NCBI GenBank assembly: GCA_028673005.1
Contig: CM054114.1
Span: forward strand, 20,182,880 to 20,246,879
Direction: 5' to 3'
Source of the DNA: Tanypteryx hageni
Taxonomy: Eukaryota > Arthropoda > Insecta > Odonata > Petaluridae
DNA: 64,000 nt
In this document: piece by piece, positions 31,095 through 41,789 of the stretch
Layout: the number at the start of each line of letters is the position of its first letter
Position numbering within the stretch: position 1 is the first letter of the stretch
The notes under the pieces: model-generated
What the model was told of the DNA's origin: nothing
Database searches by the model: none
Seen by the model: the letters and a program-made list of their open reading frames with translations, nothing else
Made by a program: the position numbers and the translations under genes

Positions 31095-32095
31095 CCTCCC
31101 CCTGCATTCTTCTACTCTCCTCCCCCCTCCTTCCATCTCCTTCCTTCCCCCTCCTTCCTTCCCCCTCCTTCCTTCCCCCTCCTTCCTTCCCCCTTCTTCC
31201 TTCCTCCCCCCTTCATTCCCCCTCCTTCCTTCCCCCCCTTCCTTCACCCCTTCCTTCCCCCCCTTCCTTCCCCCCTTCCTTCCCCCCTTCCTTCCCCCCT
31301 AATTCCTTCCCCCCTAATTCCTTCCCCCCTAATTCCTTCCCCCCTAATTCCTTCCCCCCTCCTTCCTTCCTCCCCCCTTCATTCCCCCTCCTTCCTTCCC
31401 CCCCTTCCTTCCCCCCTTCCTTCCCCCCCTTCCTTCCCCCCTTCCTTCCCCCCTAATTCCTTCCCCCCTAATTCCTTCCCCCCTAATTCCTTCCCCCCTA
31501 ATACCTTCCCCCCTAATTCCTTCCCCCCTTCTTCCTTCCCCCCTAATTCCTTCCCCCCTTCTTCCTTCCCCCCTAATTCCTTCCCCCCTTCTTCCTTCCC
31601 CCCTCCTTCCTTCCCCCTCCTTCCTTCCCCCTTCTTCCTTCCCCCTCCTTCCTTCCCCCTCCTTCCTTCCCCCTCCTTCCTTCCCCCTCCTTCCTTCCCC
31701 CTCCTTCCTTCCCCCTCCTTCCTTCCCCCTCCTTCCTTCCCCCCTCCTTCCTTCCCCGTCCTTCCTTCCCCCCTTCCTTCTCCCTCCTTCCTTCACCCTT
31801 CTTCCTTCCCCCTCCTTCCTTCCCCCCTTCCTTCGCCCTCCTTCCTTCCACCTCCTTCCTTCCACCTCCTTCCTTCCACCTCCTTCCTTCCCCCTCCTTC
31901 CTTCCCCGTCCTTTCTTCCCCCTCCTTCCTTCCCCCTAATTCCTTCCTTCCCCCTAATTCCTTCCTTCCCCCTCCTTCCTTCCCCCCTTCCTTCTCCTTC
32001 CTTCCTCCCCCCTTCCTTCCTCCCCCCTTCCTTCCCCCTCCTTCCTTCCCCCTCCTTCCTTCCCCCTCCTTCCTTCCCCCTCCCTCAAAACTCCT
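31095..32095 (+). repeat. ~1 kb pyrimidine satellite-like array (CCTTCCTTCCCC)n
   Basis: The plus strand is almost purely C and T. Units vary between CCTTCCTTCCCC (12 bp), CTTCCTTCCCCC, and CCTTCCCCCCTAATT (15 bp, clustered at 31300-31580). Runs of equal units alternate, suggesting expansion by slippage or unequal exchange. Long frames on both strands are artefacts of the missing stop codons. Such mirror-symmetric tracts can form triplex DNA in principle. Confidence 0.95.
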
Positions 32096-32099
32096 TCGA

Positions 32100-33205
32100 T
32101 CTTCCTTCCTCCCACATCCTCGACTCATTTCCTCACTTCTATGTCTCTCTCCCTCCATTTCTCCTACACCATTTCCCCTACTTCACCTTGCCTCTCTCCT
32201 TCCTCTCCAAACTCCGCGATCTCCTTTCTCTCTCTCTCCCTGCCCCTCTCGTCCCGCTAACACTTTCTTCCGGAGTTTTTTTCGAATAATTCAAAAAGTC
32301 GACTTAAAAAAAAAGGTTTTGGTACGGTTCTGTGGCAGCGTATCTGTCGTTACATTGCTTTTCGGGATTGGAAGTGTCCAAATGGAAATGGAAATCCAAA
32401 GGAGTTCAGGTGGAAAAATCCGCTGTTTTGAACGCGATTTTTGTTTTAAAAGCCCAAAGGTTGACTCGGAGGCCCGCAGCGTAGTGCGGTAAATCCTAGT
32501 TCAGCGCGGATTTGATTACGCACGACTAAATTAGTGCGTCACTTGTTTATCCTAAACGCATAAAATGTCATCTTGCGCGGATCCTGAACTGTGCTCGCAC
32601 CGCGTTCTTGGTTTATTATGGGAAGCGGGAAAGCTCGTAGCCTATACGAACGGGTGATTTTTATCGTAAGGCAGTGAACGCCGAACATTATGAATCAGCG
32701 ATCCCCTCCCAAAGCCGCCTACCTTACCGCGAACCCCTCTTAAGGCAGCCGACCTCAACCTCCTCTGTCAACAAATAAATATAAAACTTTATATTAATTT
32801 CAAAATATTATAAATATTTATTTTATTTGCGCAGAAATTAATTTTATTTTAAAAATATATACATGCGTAACTTTAAAAAATAATAATATAAAAACATACC
32901 GTCATCGCGACCCTCGGAAAATCTTTCGCCATAACCACCGCCATGAAGTATTAAATTTGCAAAACGTGGTTTCGACCTATGTCTTCATTTCCGGAAACGG
33001 CCCACGCGTGAGTAATTCGAATGTTATATGTACATAAATTGCCAGCGTTCGTCTTTCACAACAACCGCTCTCCTGGTTTGTGTTCGAAGAAATGTTAATT
33101 ATAATTTTCCGTATGAAATTCGAATCATTTTTTTGTTTTAAGCTTTCTGCTGATCAAAAATTGCCCACACAGGATATAAACAAACGAAGACCACGGTTTA
33201 TTTAT
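32100..33205. other. Unassigned DNA
   Basis: CT-rich to about 32250, then mixed sequence. The 32495-32620 part (GCGCGGATTTGATTACGC) has faint similarity to 4045-4075. No gene recognised. Confidence 0.35.
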
Positions 33206-33209
33206 TTTT

Positions 33210-33745
33210 GGCGTTCTTTACCAGCGAAGCGGTAGTAGCAGAACTCCTTATGGGCACGTCTTGTCCGTCCGTCAGTCTTAACTTTCATCTCCTAAACCGC
33301 TCGACGGATTGTAATTAAATTACATAGAAGTGATCTTTATTAAAATTTATAGCCAAACTGTGATATTGAACTGCATCCGTCTATTAGATATTCCACTTTA
33401 AATAAATACTTGAATAAACTTTTACTCGTATCTCGTTAAAGCAACAGTTAATTACCATATTTTTCTCTCCCTAGCTCCCATATGTTCTGTAAAGTGTAGA
33501 TCGAAATACTTATTCGGATATATTCGGATAAAATAATTATAGTCTGGGAGATAAAAATTCGAAAGAATCCCGAGCAAAACATCGCATATTTTGTTTACAT
33601 CGATAACTAAGACGGTTCTCTCAGCAAACAACAATTAAAAATCCATATTTTTCTCCTATGCTCTTATATGATCTGTGAGGTATAGGTTACAAAATTTCTT
33701 CAGATAGAATACTTAATTTACCACAAAAACATCCGCGAGAGCACA
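33210..33745 (+). mobile_element. Family B TIR element, copy 2 (inverted to copy 1)
   Basis: The left end GGCGTTCTTTACCAGCGAAG matches the reverse complement of 9820-9839. The interior blocks ATTTTTCTCTCCCTAGCTCC and ATATGATCTGTGAGGTATAG mirror copy 1. The right end is diverged and not precisely placed. Confidence 0.65.
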
Positions 33746-33761
33746 CAACCTTTTCTACATT

Positions 33762-34042
33762 TAGGGCCGGATCGGTGATTGAGAATAGTTCGGCGGGCCG
33801 CATTGGAAGTTGCCATTGCTTTGGCGGGCCGGATTATAGACGAAATCTGAAGTTACCCAGAGAATCTGAGCTGTCATAAAAGTGAAAATCAGGTTAAATG
33901 AGGATTTTAGGGTTGAAATAAAAGGTGTTATTGTCCTATTTTATAAAAAAATATGAATATTTATGTTAAAGTTTAACGGGTCTATTTTTCATTATAGCTT
34001 TGCGGGTCGCATGAAATACTCTCGGGAGCCGCATACAATCTT
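33762..34042. mobile_element. hAT-like element with GCGGGCCGCA ends, degraded
   Basis: GGCGGGCCGCATTGGAAG on the left and TTTGCGGGTCGCATGAAATA, GGGAGCCGCATA on the right resemble the 13.4- and 15.3-kb termini. The terminal dinucleotides and target duplication cannot be fixed. Confidence 0.5.
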
Positions 34043-34573
34043 ATGAAAATTACAGATTTATTATCTTAGGTAGTCTTTAATGCAGCCTAATGGGTTTGTG
34101 TCCTGCTCTAAGTAAATGGTAATGTGTTTAGTCACCGCTGAGCTACATTCATTATTTCCTCCAGTAAACAAAGGAAATGTCGGCCATATTACAACTTCAG
34201 GTTTTTAAATCATCAATTTAAAGATAATAATCGAACTCGCATTATGACCGAATTCCAATAGATACATTAGGAAACTCCGATGATACTAATGAGATTGAAA
34301 AGCGAGATGTTAATCAGCCGCCATCGTCGACGATTCTGTTTATAACCCTACCCAACTTTTTTATGGCTGTTGGAGCCACCTAATTTATCAATTAAATCAT
34401 CGATGACGCAGAGAATCGCGGGATGTCGGCCTTCGAGATTTGTTTTATTCGGGAGTGTATGGAGATGTGGGAGAAATTACGCGGTAAACTCACTGGTGAT
34501 ATTCTCCTAATTGGCTTCAGCGAGCGTTCAGCGGAAGTTCCCGATGATTGCTTTTCCCTCGTAGGACCTCTCT

Positions 34574-34604
<31 letters not shown>

Positions 34605-34815
34605 ATGCTCTCCGAAATGAGAAATGGGAAAATGACGAACGAGGCGATAAAGCTCCCGGAAGCCATGTTTGTGACCCTAACGAAATTTTCTTTCATCTCG
34701 AGTGTTTTGGATCGCTTCCGTTTGCCTTTGAGCCGTCCCGAAACAATCTTATGAAAATTACAGATTTATTATTTCAGGTAGTTGTTAATGCAGCCTTATG
34801 GACTTGTATCCTGTG
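34043..34815 (+). repeat. Direct ~65-bp repeats flanking a 640-bp spacer
   Basis: CAATCTTATGAAAATTACAG, ATTTATTAT, then TTAATGCAGCCT is found at 34043-34105 and again at 34746-34810. The first copy abuts the right side of the hAT-like element. The spacer contains a (CT)n run (34578-34606) and no gene. Confidence 0.7.
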
Positions 34816-34919
34816 ATCCTCGTTTTTCAGTTCAGAAAAAAAACACCGACTAGGTTATCGTTATCTCTGATGATTGAAACAGAATGTTTCTCAGATAGAC
34901 ATGCAAAGGTTAGGAAAAT

Positions 34920-34962
34920 CAGAGGCGCATTTCGGCTACGAATCAGACGTCATCGGTGGTGA
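34920..34962 (-). ncRNA. Degenerate hammerhead-like core
   Basis: The minus strand reads CCGATGA (expected CUGAUGA), a weak stem II region, then GAAA (34930-34933) and UGCGCC. It shares GCGCATTTCGGCT with the 23.1-kb locus on the plus strand. Probably a decayed relative. Confidence 0.35.
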
Positions 34963-35049
34963 TTCATCGATGATAGATAATGATAAAAATAGCCCGTTGA
35001 TTGTAATGATTCGTGACCAATGATTCTTTTTGGCGCGTTTTCCTAAAGG

Positions 35050-35630
35050 AAACAAAATATGATGTGGCCACCACATGACTTTCTTCATACCTGTAACATT
35101 TCTAAAAATTCCAAATAGGTTAAATGAAAATAAATATTTTTAGAAACTGTGGGAAAATTTTAAAGACTTTACAAAGAGCAGAAATAGACTCATGTCGTAG
35201 CCTTCTGATATTGGATATAGCCAGGAATCTCCAACAATTAAGAAAATAAAAAGGAGCGTTACTAAGACGTAACTAAGCGTTAATTGCTAACAATAGTCGC
35301 CGGTAGGTGGTGGCAGCTAAAATGTTAGTTTTTAAAATATCTCTCAAACAATGCGTTATATGGGTAAATGTTTCAAACAAAGGTTGTAGAAAATAATTTC
35401 TACAACATTGATTCCAATATTTCTGTATTTTAAAGCAAATATTTCAAAAAACGGACGTGACAAAATTAAACACCCACTTCTGGTTGACCGATCTTTACAA
35501 AAACCTAATCAGTTCTTGTGACTAATAAGAATGTTAAATATAAAATTTACATTTGACCTGATTAATAGTTTTAGAGTTAGAGCACCCACAAAAAAAAACT
35601 GTCACACGCGCATCATTGAAAAATCTGATG
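35050..35630 (+). repeat. Family A repeat, copy 6
   Basis: It has the GATGTGGCCACCACATGACT start and then the full interior (TACTAAGACGTAACTAAGCG, TGGTTGACCGAT). The right terminus is replaced by the start of the next copy. Confidence 0.8.
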
Positions 35631-36318
35631 TGGGTACCACATGACTTTCTCCATATCTGTAATATTTATAAAAATTACAAATAGGTTACATAATAAATAT
35701 TTTAAGAAACTGCGAGAAAATTTTAGACTTTACAAAGAACAGAAATAAACTCAAACCATAGCCTTCTAATATTGGATATAACCACAAAGCTCCAACAATT
35801 AATAAAAGAAAAAGGAGCGTTACTAAGACGTAACTAAGCGTCAATTGTTAACAATAGTCGTCGGTAGGTGGCGTGGTGGTGGCAGCTAAGAATATAAGAT
35901 ATCTCTTAAAAAATGCATTACAGGTAAAAATGTTTCGAACAAAGGTTGTAGAAAATTAAATTTCCTACAACGTTTCTTCCGATACATTTTTACATTTATC
36001 AAATATTAAAGCAAATATTTCAAAATAACGGATAGGTGACGAGTAAACACCCACTTCCGGTTGACCGATTTTTACCAAAAACTAATCAGTTCTTCTGACT
36101 TTTATACAAATGTTTAATATCAAATTTCGCGTTTACCTGATTAATATTTTTTGAGTTAGAGCACTCACATAAAAGCTATCACATACACACACAGACACCG
36201 AGAAAATGGTCAAAACGTGTTCAGGGGACCTTAAAACATGTATTTCCGTTGAAATCTCGAATTAGATTTTGTTCATGGAAACAATACTTTCCCCTATACT
36301 ACGTATGGAGAAAGTAAA
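35622..36318 (+). repeat. Family A repeat, copy 7, complete right TIR
   Basis: It follows copy 6 head to tail. It ends in AACAATACTTTCCCCTATAC then TACGTATGGAGAAAGT, the complement of the left end at 24368. It is about 700 bp, non-coding. Confidence 0.8.
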
Positions 36319-36339
36319 AATGGAAAGTAGTCTTATGAG

Positions 36340-37345
36340 ATCGCCCGGGTGTCCGTGTGGTGTGTGTGCGCCCCCTAACATCTTCTTCATGAGTTAACTG
36401 ATTTCAACTAAATTTAGCACAGAATATGCACATAATTTAATGACCAAATTGACATATTTGGACCGAATCGACTCTGCAGGGGTGCCACAATTGCAAAGTT
36501 AAACATTTCGGTAATTAGGAATTTAGAAAAAATTGGCCCAACCTATTTCAACGAAATTTTATATGAATTAGGCATGCAATATAAAATAACGAAAGCGGAA
36601 TGTTTAGTATAGATATAGAAAGCTGGGTTGCCACAGTACAAGGAATAAAAAAAATATTTATATACGTGTTTGTGGTGAACTGTCCACATTAATGTTAACC
36701 ATATTTAATACTTATAATATACCCTTATTTACAAAACCATATAAGCACATTTAACCCGAAACAGTCAATCGGGTGCCACAATTTTGAATTAAACTTTCAA
36801 TAATTAAGGATTTGGCTAAACGGATTTCAATTAAATTTTGTATATAAGATTTACACAACCTATCATAATGAAATCAAGATATTTAAAGTGAAGCTAAGGA
36901 GCAAGGCTACCACAGTAAAAAGTTAACTAATCTTTCTTTTACACGTATTTCTAGAAGACTGACCGCATGGATTTTAACCCAATATGGTATATATAATCTT
37001 CATAATTATAAATAAATAACCAAAATACGATATTTCATCCGGATCGACTAAAAATGGCTACCACAATATCAAGGTTAGAATTTTTCTGTAAATATGAATT
37101 TGGAAGGTGTTGGCTGAACGGATTTCAAAGACATTTCGTTTTTCGGGCGAGTATACATAAAATGGACAAACGATATGAACATGTTTAGAAAGGATCAAAT
37201 AACAGGGCTACCACAATATAAGGAAAAATAATGTTCTGATTTCAAAGCAAATTCATTAGTATACGATTATACTACGGCGAATTTGACGAAAAGCACTTCT
37301 GTACTACGGAATACCCGTGTACATCCTATTTGTTGGAATTCCATT
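36340..37345 (+). repeat. Degenerate ~140-bp tandem repeat block, uninterrupted copy
   Basis: The unit structure is as at 10321-10948 plus 12455-12795. Phrases recur in each unit: CAACNAAATTTNRTAT near unit starts and GGGTTGCCACAGTA or GGGGTGCCACAATT near unit ends. This is the uninterrupted allele-like counterpart that shows where the pogo, TA and PLE insertion split the first block (after CCAATATGGTATATATAATC near 36980-37000). Confidence 0.75.
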
Positions 37346-37349
37346 CACG

Positions 37350-38150
37350 TGTCTAACTAATCCTAATCTATAAATGTCATGGTTCCGATTAGTTTACATC
37401 TGGAGCGATATGGCCAGTATTACTTAAAAGCTAGTGAAAATGAACTAAGGTTTATTTATTTTATTTTAGATAAATGTGGGTCAATCAAATAGTTTAAAAT
37501 ATAATTTTATAGTAAAATAATTATTATAAAAGACCAGGTAGATAAACCCGCGTGTCAGTAAATCCATATAACTACCAATTAATTCCCATGATAGTAGTGG
37601 CTGACAAGATTTGGATTTGTGATATATGCCGATGCAGCTATATGTAACTATATGTAATTAATTGTAAATAACTAAATAGAATCATTATTTTCTAGTACTT
37701 TTTGACGGGAAATTTTCCTGGTAGAACAAGACTTCAATGGGATTTCACTTAAAAATTTATGAAGTGAAATTCTACCAAGCTTTTAGCGTTTTTAATTCGC
37801 TGGGCACCTTTTTTATCCGTTCTACTTGTATGTCCATTCCGTGGCAGCATCATAACATGCCCCGGCAAAATGTTTTCGTTCCCTCTTCCTCTTTCTTTCC
37901 CCTCACTCCACCCACTCTAGCCTTTCCAATACTTCCAATAAGAGCACTTGAACTTTGGAGAATGTATCCCCTTCCTCAGCGACGTTCGTGCATGTCGAGT
38001 GATAGCGCAGCAGTCAGCATTTCCTCAAGAGTGAGAGAGAAAGAGTTGTGGAGAGAGTATCGAGCGAGAAGAGGGACGGTGGAGGAGAAAGGAGAGAGGA
38101 AACTCGAAGTTGAAACCAGCGATCTCCGCTGCTATTTCGTGTCCCCTCTC
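37350..38150. other. Unassigned DNA
   Basis: The 416-codon frame starting at 37737 begins here but is not supported as a gene: its N-terminal 130 residues show no domain and the rest is pyrimidine-array translation. Confidence 0.4.
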
Positions 38151-38151
38151 T

Positions 38152-38465
38152 CTCACTTTCTCCCATCTCTCTCCCCCTTTCTTCCATTTCTCTCCCCCTT
38201 TCTTCCATCTCTCTCACCCTTTCTCCCATCTCTCCCCCCCTTTCTTCCATCTCTCTCCCCCTTTCTCCCATCTCTCTCCCCCTTTCTTCCATCTCCCCCT
38301 TTCTTCCATCTCTCTCCCCCTTTCTTCCATCTCTCTCCCCCTTTCTTACATCTCTCTCACCCTTTCTTCCATCTCCCCCCCTTTCTTCCATCTCTCTCCC
38401 CCTTTCTCCCATCTCTCTCCCCCCTTTCTTTCATCTCTCTCCCCCTTTCTTCCATCTCCCTGCCC
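38152..38465 (+). repeat. 21-bp CT-rich minisatellite
   Basis: About 15 units of CCATCTCTCTCCCCCTTTCT (C or T) with occasional shortened units. Confidence 0.92.
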
Positions 38466-38525
38466 CTTGTTCACCCCTCTTCCCCATTCTCCCTCCCCTC
38501 TCCTCGCTATCCCCCTCCATCCCCC

Positions 38526-38765
38526 ATCTACACCCCCCTCTCCACCCAATCTCCACCCCCCTCTCCACCCCCCTCTCCACCCCCCTCTCCACCCCCCTCT
38601 CCACCCCCCTCTCCACCCCCCTCTCCACCCCCTCTCCACCCCCTCTCCACCCCCTCTCCACCCCCTCTCCACCCCCCTCTCCACCCCCTCTCCACCCCCT
38701 CTCCACCCTCTCTCCACCCCCTCTCCACCCCCTCTCCACCCCCCTCTCCCCCCTCGCCCTCTCCA
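38526..38765 (+). repeat. 10-12-bp CT-rich minisatellite (CTCCACCCCC)
   Basis: More than 20 units of CCCTCTCCACCC with the C run varying from 4 to 6. The array is followed by a degenerate second batch of the flanking sequence (CTTGTTCACCCC ... CTCGCTATCCCCCTCC occurs at 38465-38515 and again at 38800-38850). Confidence 0.92.
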
Positions 38766-39139
38766 ACCCTTTCTCCTCCCCCTTCTCCCATCTCTCTCCC
38801 TTGTTCACCCCCTCTCCTTCGCTTCCCCATTCTCCCTCCCTCTCCTCGCTATCCCCCTCCCTCCTCTCCGCCCCCTTTCTCCCTCATTCTTCCATTTCTC
38901 TCGCCCTTTTCCACTCCTCTCCCACTTATCATCCCGTCTCCTCCCCGCCCTATCTATATATTGTTTATTTTTCTCATTGATAAATAGGTCTCATATATTC
39001 ATAGTCATTTTATCTTAATACTTTTCTCGTTTATTTATTTATCATTATTATTATATTTTTTAACCTGCTATATTAACATTTAATTTTTGATAATTCACTT
39101 GATTGTGTTATTGTATCGTTCATATTGTTCTTTTATGTA

Positions 39140-39445
39140 TCTATGGTTTTCGCAGGTTTTTTCCACCCCCTTAAATTCATGGGTGTTTTCCTGCATGGGT
39201 TTTTACTAGGTTGGCCAAGCCTAGGTTTTTCTCGCAAATACCTTGTCTTTCTTAAAAGTTTTCCTGAATATGTACCTATCTATATATCTCTCTGTCTGTA
39301 TTAGTATTTTATTAATCGTTTTGTAATTTAAGGTATTTTAATATAATGTAACTTATCATTGACGAAGGGTTAAATGTAATAGTGAATCTTATGCTCTAAA
39401 TTTCGCCCGAATAAGACATTTATCTGTCCATCTATCTCTCCATCC
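39140..39445 (+). repeat. Retroelement 3' tail, second long copy
   Basis: It matches 6095-6345 in order: GGTTTTCGCAGGTTTTTTCC, CCTAGGTTTTTCTCGCAAA, TTGACGAAGGGTTAAATGTA, AATTTCGCCCGAATAAGACA, then an ATCT-rich run. Confidence 0.65.
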
Positions 39446-40239
39446 CTGTCTCCTCCTCACTCTCTTTCCCTCCCTTTCACTCTCCTCTCCCTCCCTCTCC
39501 TCTATCTCTCCTCCTCCCATCCCCTCCTCCTATCTCCCCCTTCCTCTTTCCCCCCTCCCCCATCTCCTATACTTCCCTCTCCCTCCCCCTTACCCTCGAA
39601 AAACTTTTCTTTTCCAATTTCATTTCACCCTGGCTTTGGTAGGGTGCCTGTTGCCCACGTGAATCACACTACGCAGTGGGTGCCATAGACGGACAGCGAA
39701 AGGGGTTCCTGGAGTTATGGATGGAAGCCGCGGAAATGACTTGGGGGGTAGTGAGGGGGGGAGTCCATTAATATTTTTGCCTCAGAACGGGAAGTATTAA
39801 CGCGGAATTTCAAAGTTGGCCCTCGCGGACGCGCGTGTTTAGCAGTGGGCGTGAAGGACCATCGGGAGGAGGGTGGAAGGGGGGAGGGAGTTGGGGTTGA
39901 CTTCCGTGGAAAGTCGTGTCATGTTGCGGAAATTCGAGGGAGTGATGTAAATGGTCGCTTTAGATGGGAAACGCTTTTGCGAAATTTGTTGAGTGGATTT
40001 CGCGTGTATTAAAAATTCGGAGAGCGTCACTGTTTACATTGACATCATCCACTCGCCAACGGATTTTTTGGCACTTGCGTTTGTAATGCTCTATTACTGT
40101 ACATGTCCAAATATCGCCCAAATATCTATAAAAATGTCTTGCTTGATTTGTGGTTGTTCTAGAAATAAATTTCGGTATCAACGTTTATTCGGAATGTTAT
40201 TGGCCTGAGAAATCTTGTCTCTGTAGAAAAGTTTTAATA
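39446..40239. other. Unassigned DNA
   Basis: CT-rich to 39600, then mixed. No recognised gene or element. Confidence 0.35.
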
Positions 40240-40247
40240 GTTTAGAC

Positions 40248-40647
40248 CAGTGGTGCTGAAACTGTGGCCCGCCATGAGTTCAACAATTAAAAGACGCAAT
40301 GTGACATCGAATGAAAACAGGGAATTATGATATATTATATTAGATCAATGCGGTCAGTCAATTGCTTCGGCCGTTATGACGACGCAAAGCGTCGAAGTCT
40401 TGATCGAGTCTCTTAATAAAGTATTGTAGGAATTTACAAAGTTATATTTAATCATTTATATCATTTAAGACAAACCAGGTAATATAGGCAGACGCACAAC
40501 TATTTAGTTTAGTGTCCTTAAATTACTCTACAATTCTATTTTCGACTGGATGTGACCCGCGGTGAGGGCGGGTGTGGGCTATGTGGCCCGCTATGGGTGC
40601 AGAAGTGGGTTATGTAGCCCTCAAGCCAAAAAGTTTGAGTAACACTG
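40248..40647. mobile_element. Non-autonomous hAT element with 8-bp target duplication
   Basis: The left end is CAGTGGTGCTGAAACTGTGG and the right end, read inward, is CAGTGTTACTCAAACTTTTT, both with GTGGCCCGC or GGCTACATA subterminal sequence. The flanking octamers GTTTAGAC (40240-40247) and GTTTCGAC (40648-40655) agree at 7 of 8 positions. It is 400 bp with no coding capacity. Confidence 0.85.
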
Positions 40648-40659
40648 GTTTCGACAGAT

Positions 40660-41530
40660 AAGCAGGATTTCACGGCGCTCTCACCTTGAAACATCCGTAT
40701 AAATAAAAGAGTTATTCCACAGTCAATTCTTTCGGCTATTAGTAGTGGTCTCGACTGTAAGACTAACAAAAAACCCTTATAACTCGAAAACTTTTCCTGT
40801 CTTTTTCGATTAAACTTTCTGGAATTACTTGGCAACGCCACTTTCAAATTGTAAGCTGCATGCCGTCCACATTGGAGTAATGGCTTCGATCCAAGGAGCA
40901 TATATTTTCTTCATTTGGCTAACACGGTGATGAGTGTAGCTTAGTAATCATTTGCACATTAAAACTACTTAAAATCATGGTAAGAATTCAGGATTTGAAA
41001 CAACGAACACCTAAAAAAAAATCATATTTTCATTTTCCTGCCGTCTATTTTTGAATACGCATCAAATCGGTCTACAAATTAATTTTTAACGCGAAAATTC
41101 TAGATGTTTTTGCGTGAAAGTCTTTCGTCTTCATGGTGATTTACGTTGTTGCCGTTTTCTAATTGCGTTTGATTGACTGGGATTATGAATTCACGTCACT
41201 TCTGTCCATGTACATGGAAATTTCGACCTTGTTTTGAGGTTTACATAATGCCTTGGTTACGATAAATAATACGACGGTAACTAGAGTAAACAAATAATAA
41301 GTTATTTAATGATATTGCATTAATGAAATCAGATATAGAGATTAAAATTCCTGAATTTTTATCTTCTTTGAGGACATTTTCTGCGAATGCTGAGTAACTT
41401 TTTAATCTTTCACTAAAATCAAAATATATTTTATAAATTTATTTGAATGAAATCACGTTTTATATGCACTCAAAAGTGAAAAATAAATCTAAAATTCACA
41501 TAATTTGTTTGCTCCAAAAAGTTAGAAAGT
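40660..41530. other. Unassigned DNA
   Basis: No recognised gene or element. Confidence 0.35.
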
Positions 41531-41534
41531 TTTG

Positions 41535-41785
41535 GACATATAAGTCTTGTAGCGTAATGTTTAACGAATAAATTTCCATTATTATTTCTTTGCCACATAG
41601 ACTTAATTGCCCAAAACTATTGTTACTTTCTGGAATACTCTATTATGATAATTTTATATTTATTGTTTCCTTTAATGCATATATAAGTTTGTTTGTTTTA
41701 TTTAAATTTTATTTTAACATAATACTCAACTCGGGCATATCCCTAATTTATGGCGGGCAATTAAACTAGTAGTGTTTCATATTTA
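41535..41785 (+). repeat. Dispersed repeat D, copy 2
   Basis: Same orientation and order of blocks as 21445-21690. Confidence 0.6.
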
Positions 41786-41789
41786 TACA

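Noticed and set aside
31028..32158. Several long frames on both strands (G/E/R/K-rich or P/S/F-rich)
   Set aside because: They are products of the CCTTCCTTCCCC array, which lacks stop codons by composition.
34540..34620. Functional (CT)n regulatory element
   Set aside because: Similar CT runs occur throughout the window without any associated gene.
37737..38987. 416-codon open frame, the longest in the window
   Set aside because: Most of it translates a CT-rich minisatellite into P/S/H/L runs, with overlapping long frames on both strands; the first ~130 residues show no domain, and no splice or promoter evidence supports it.
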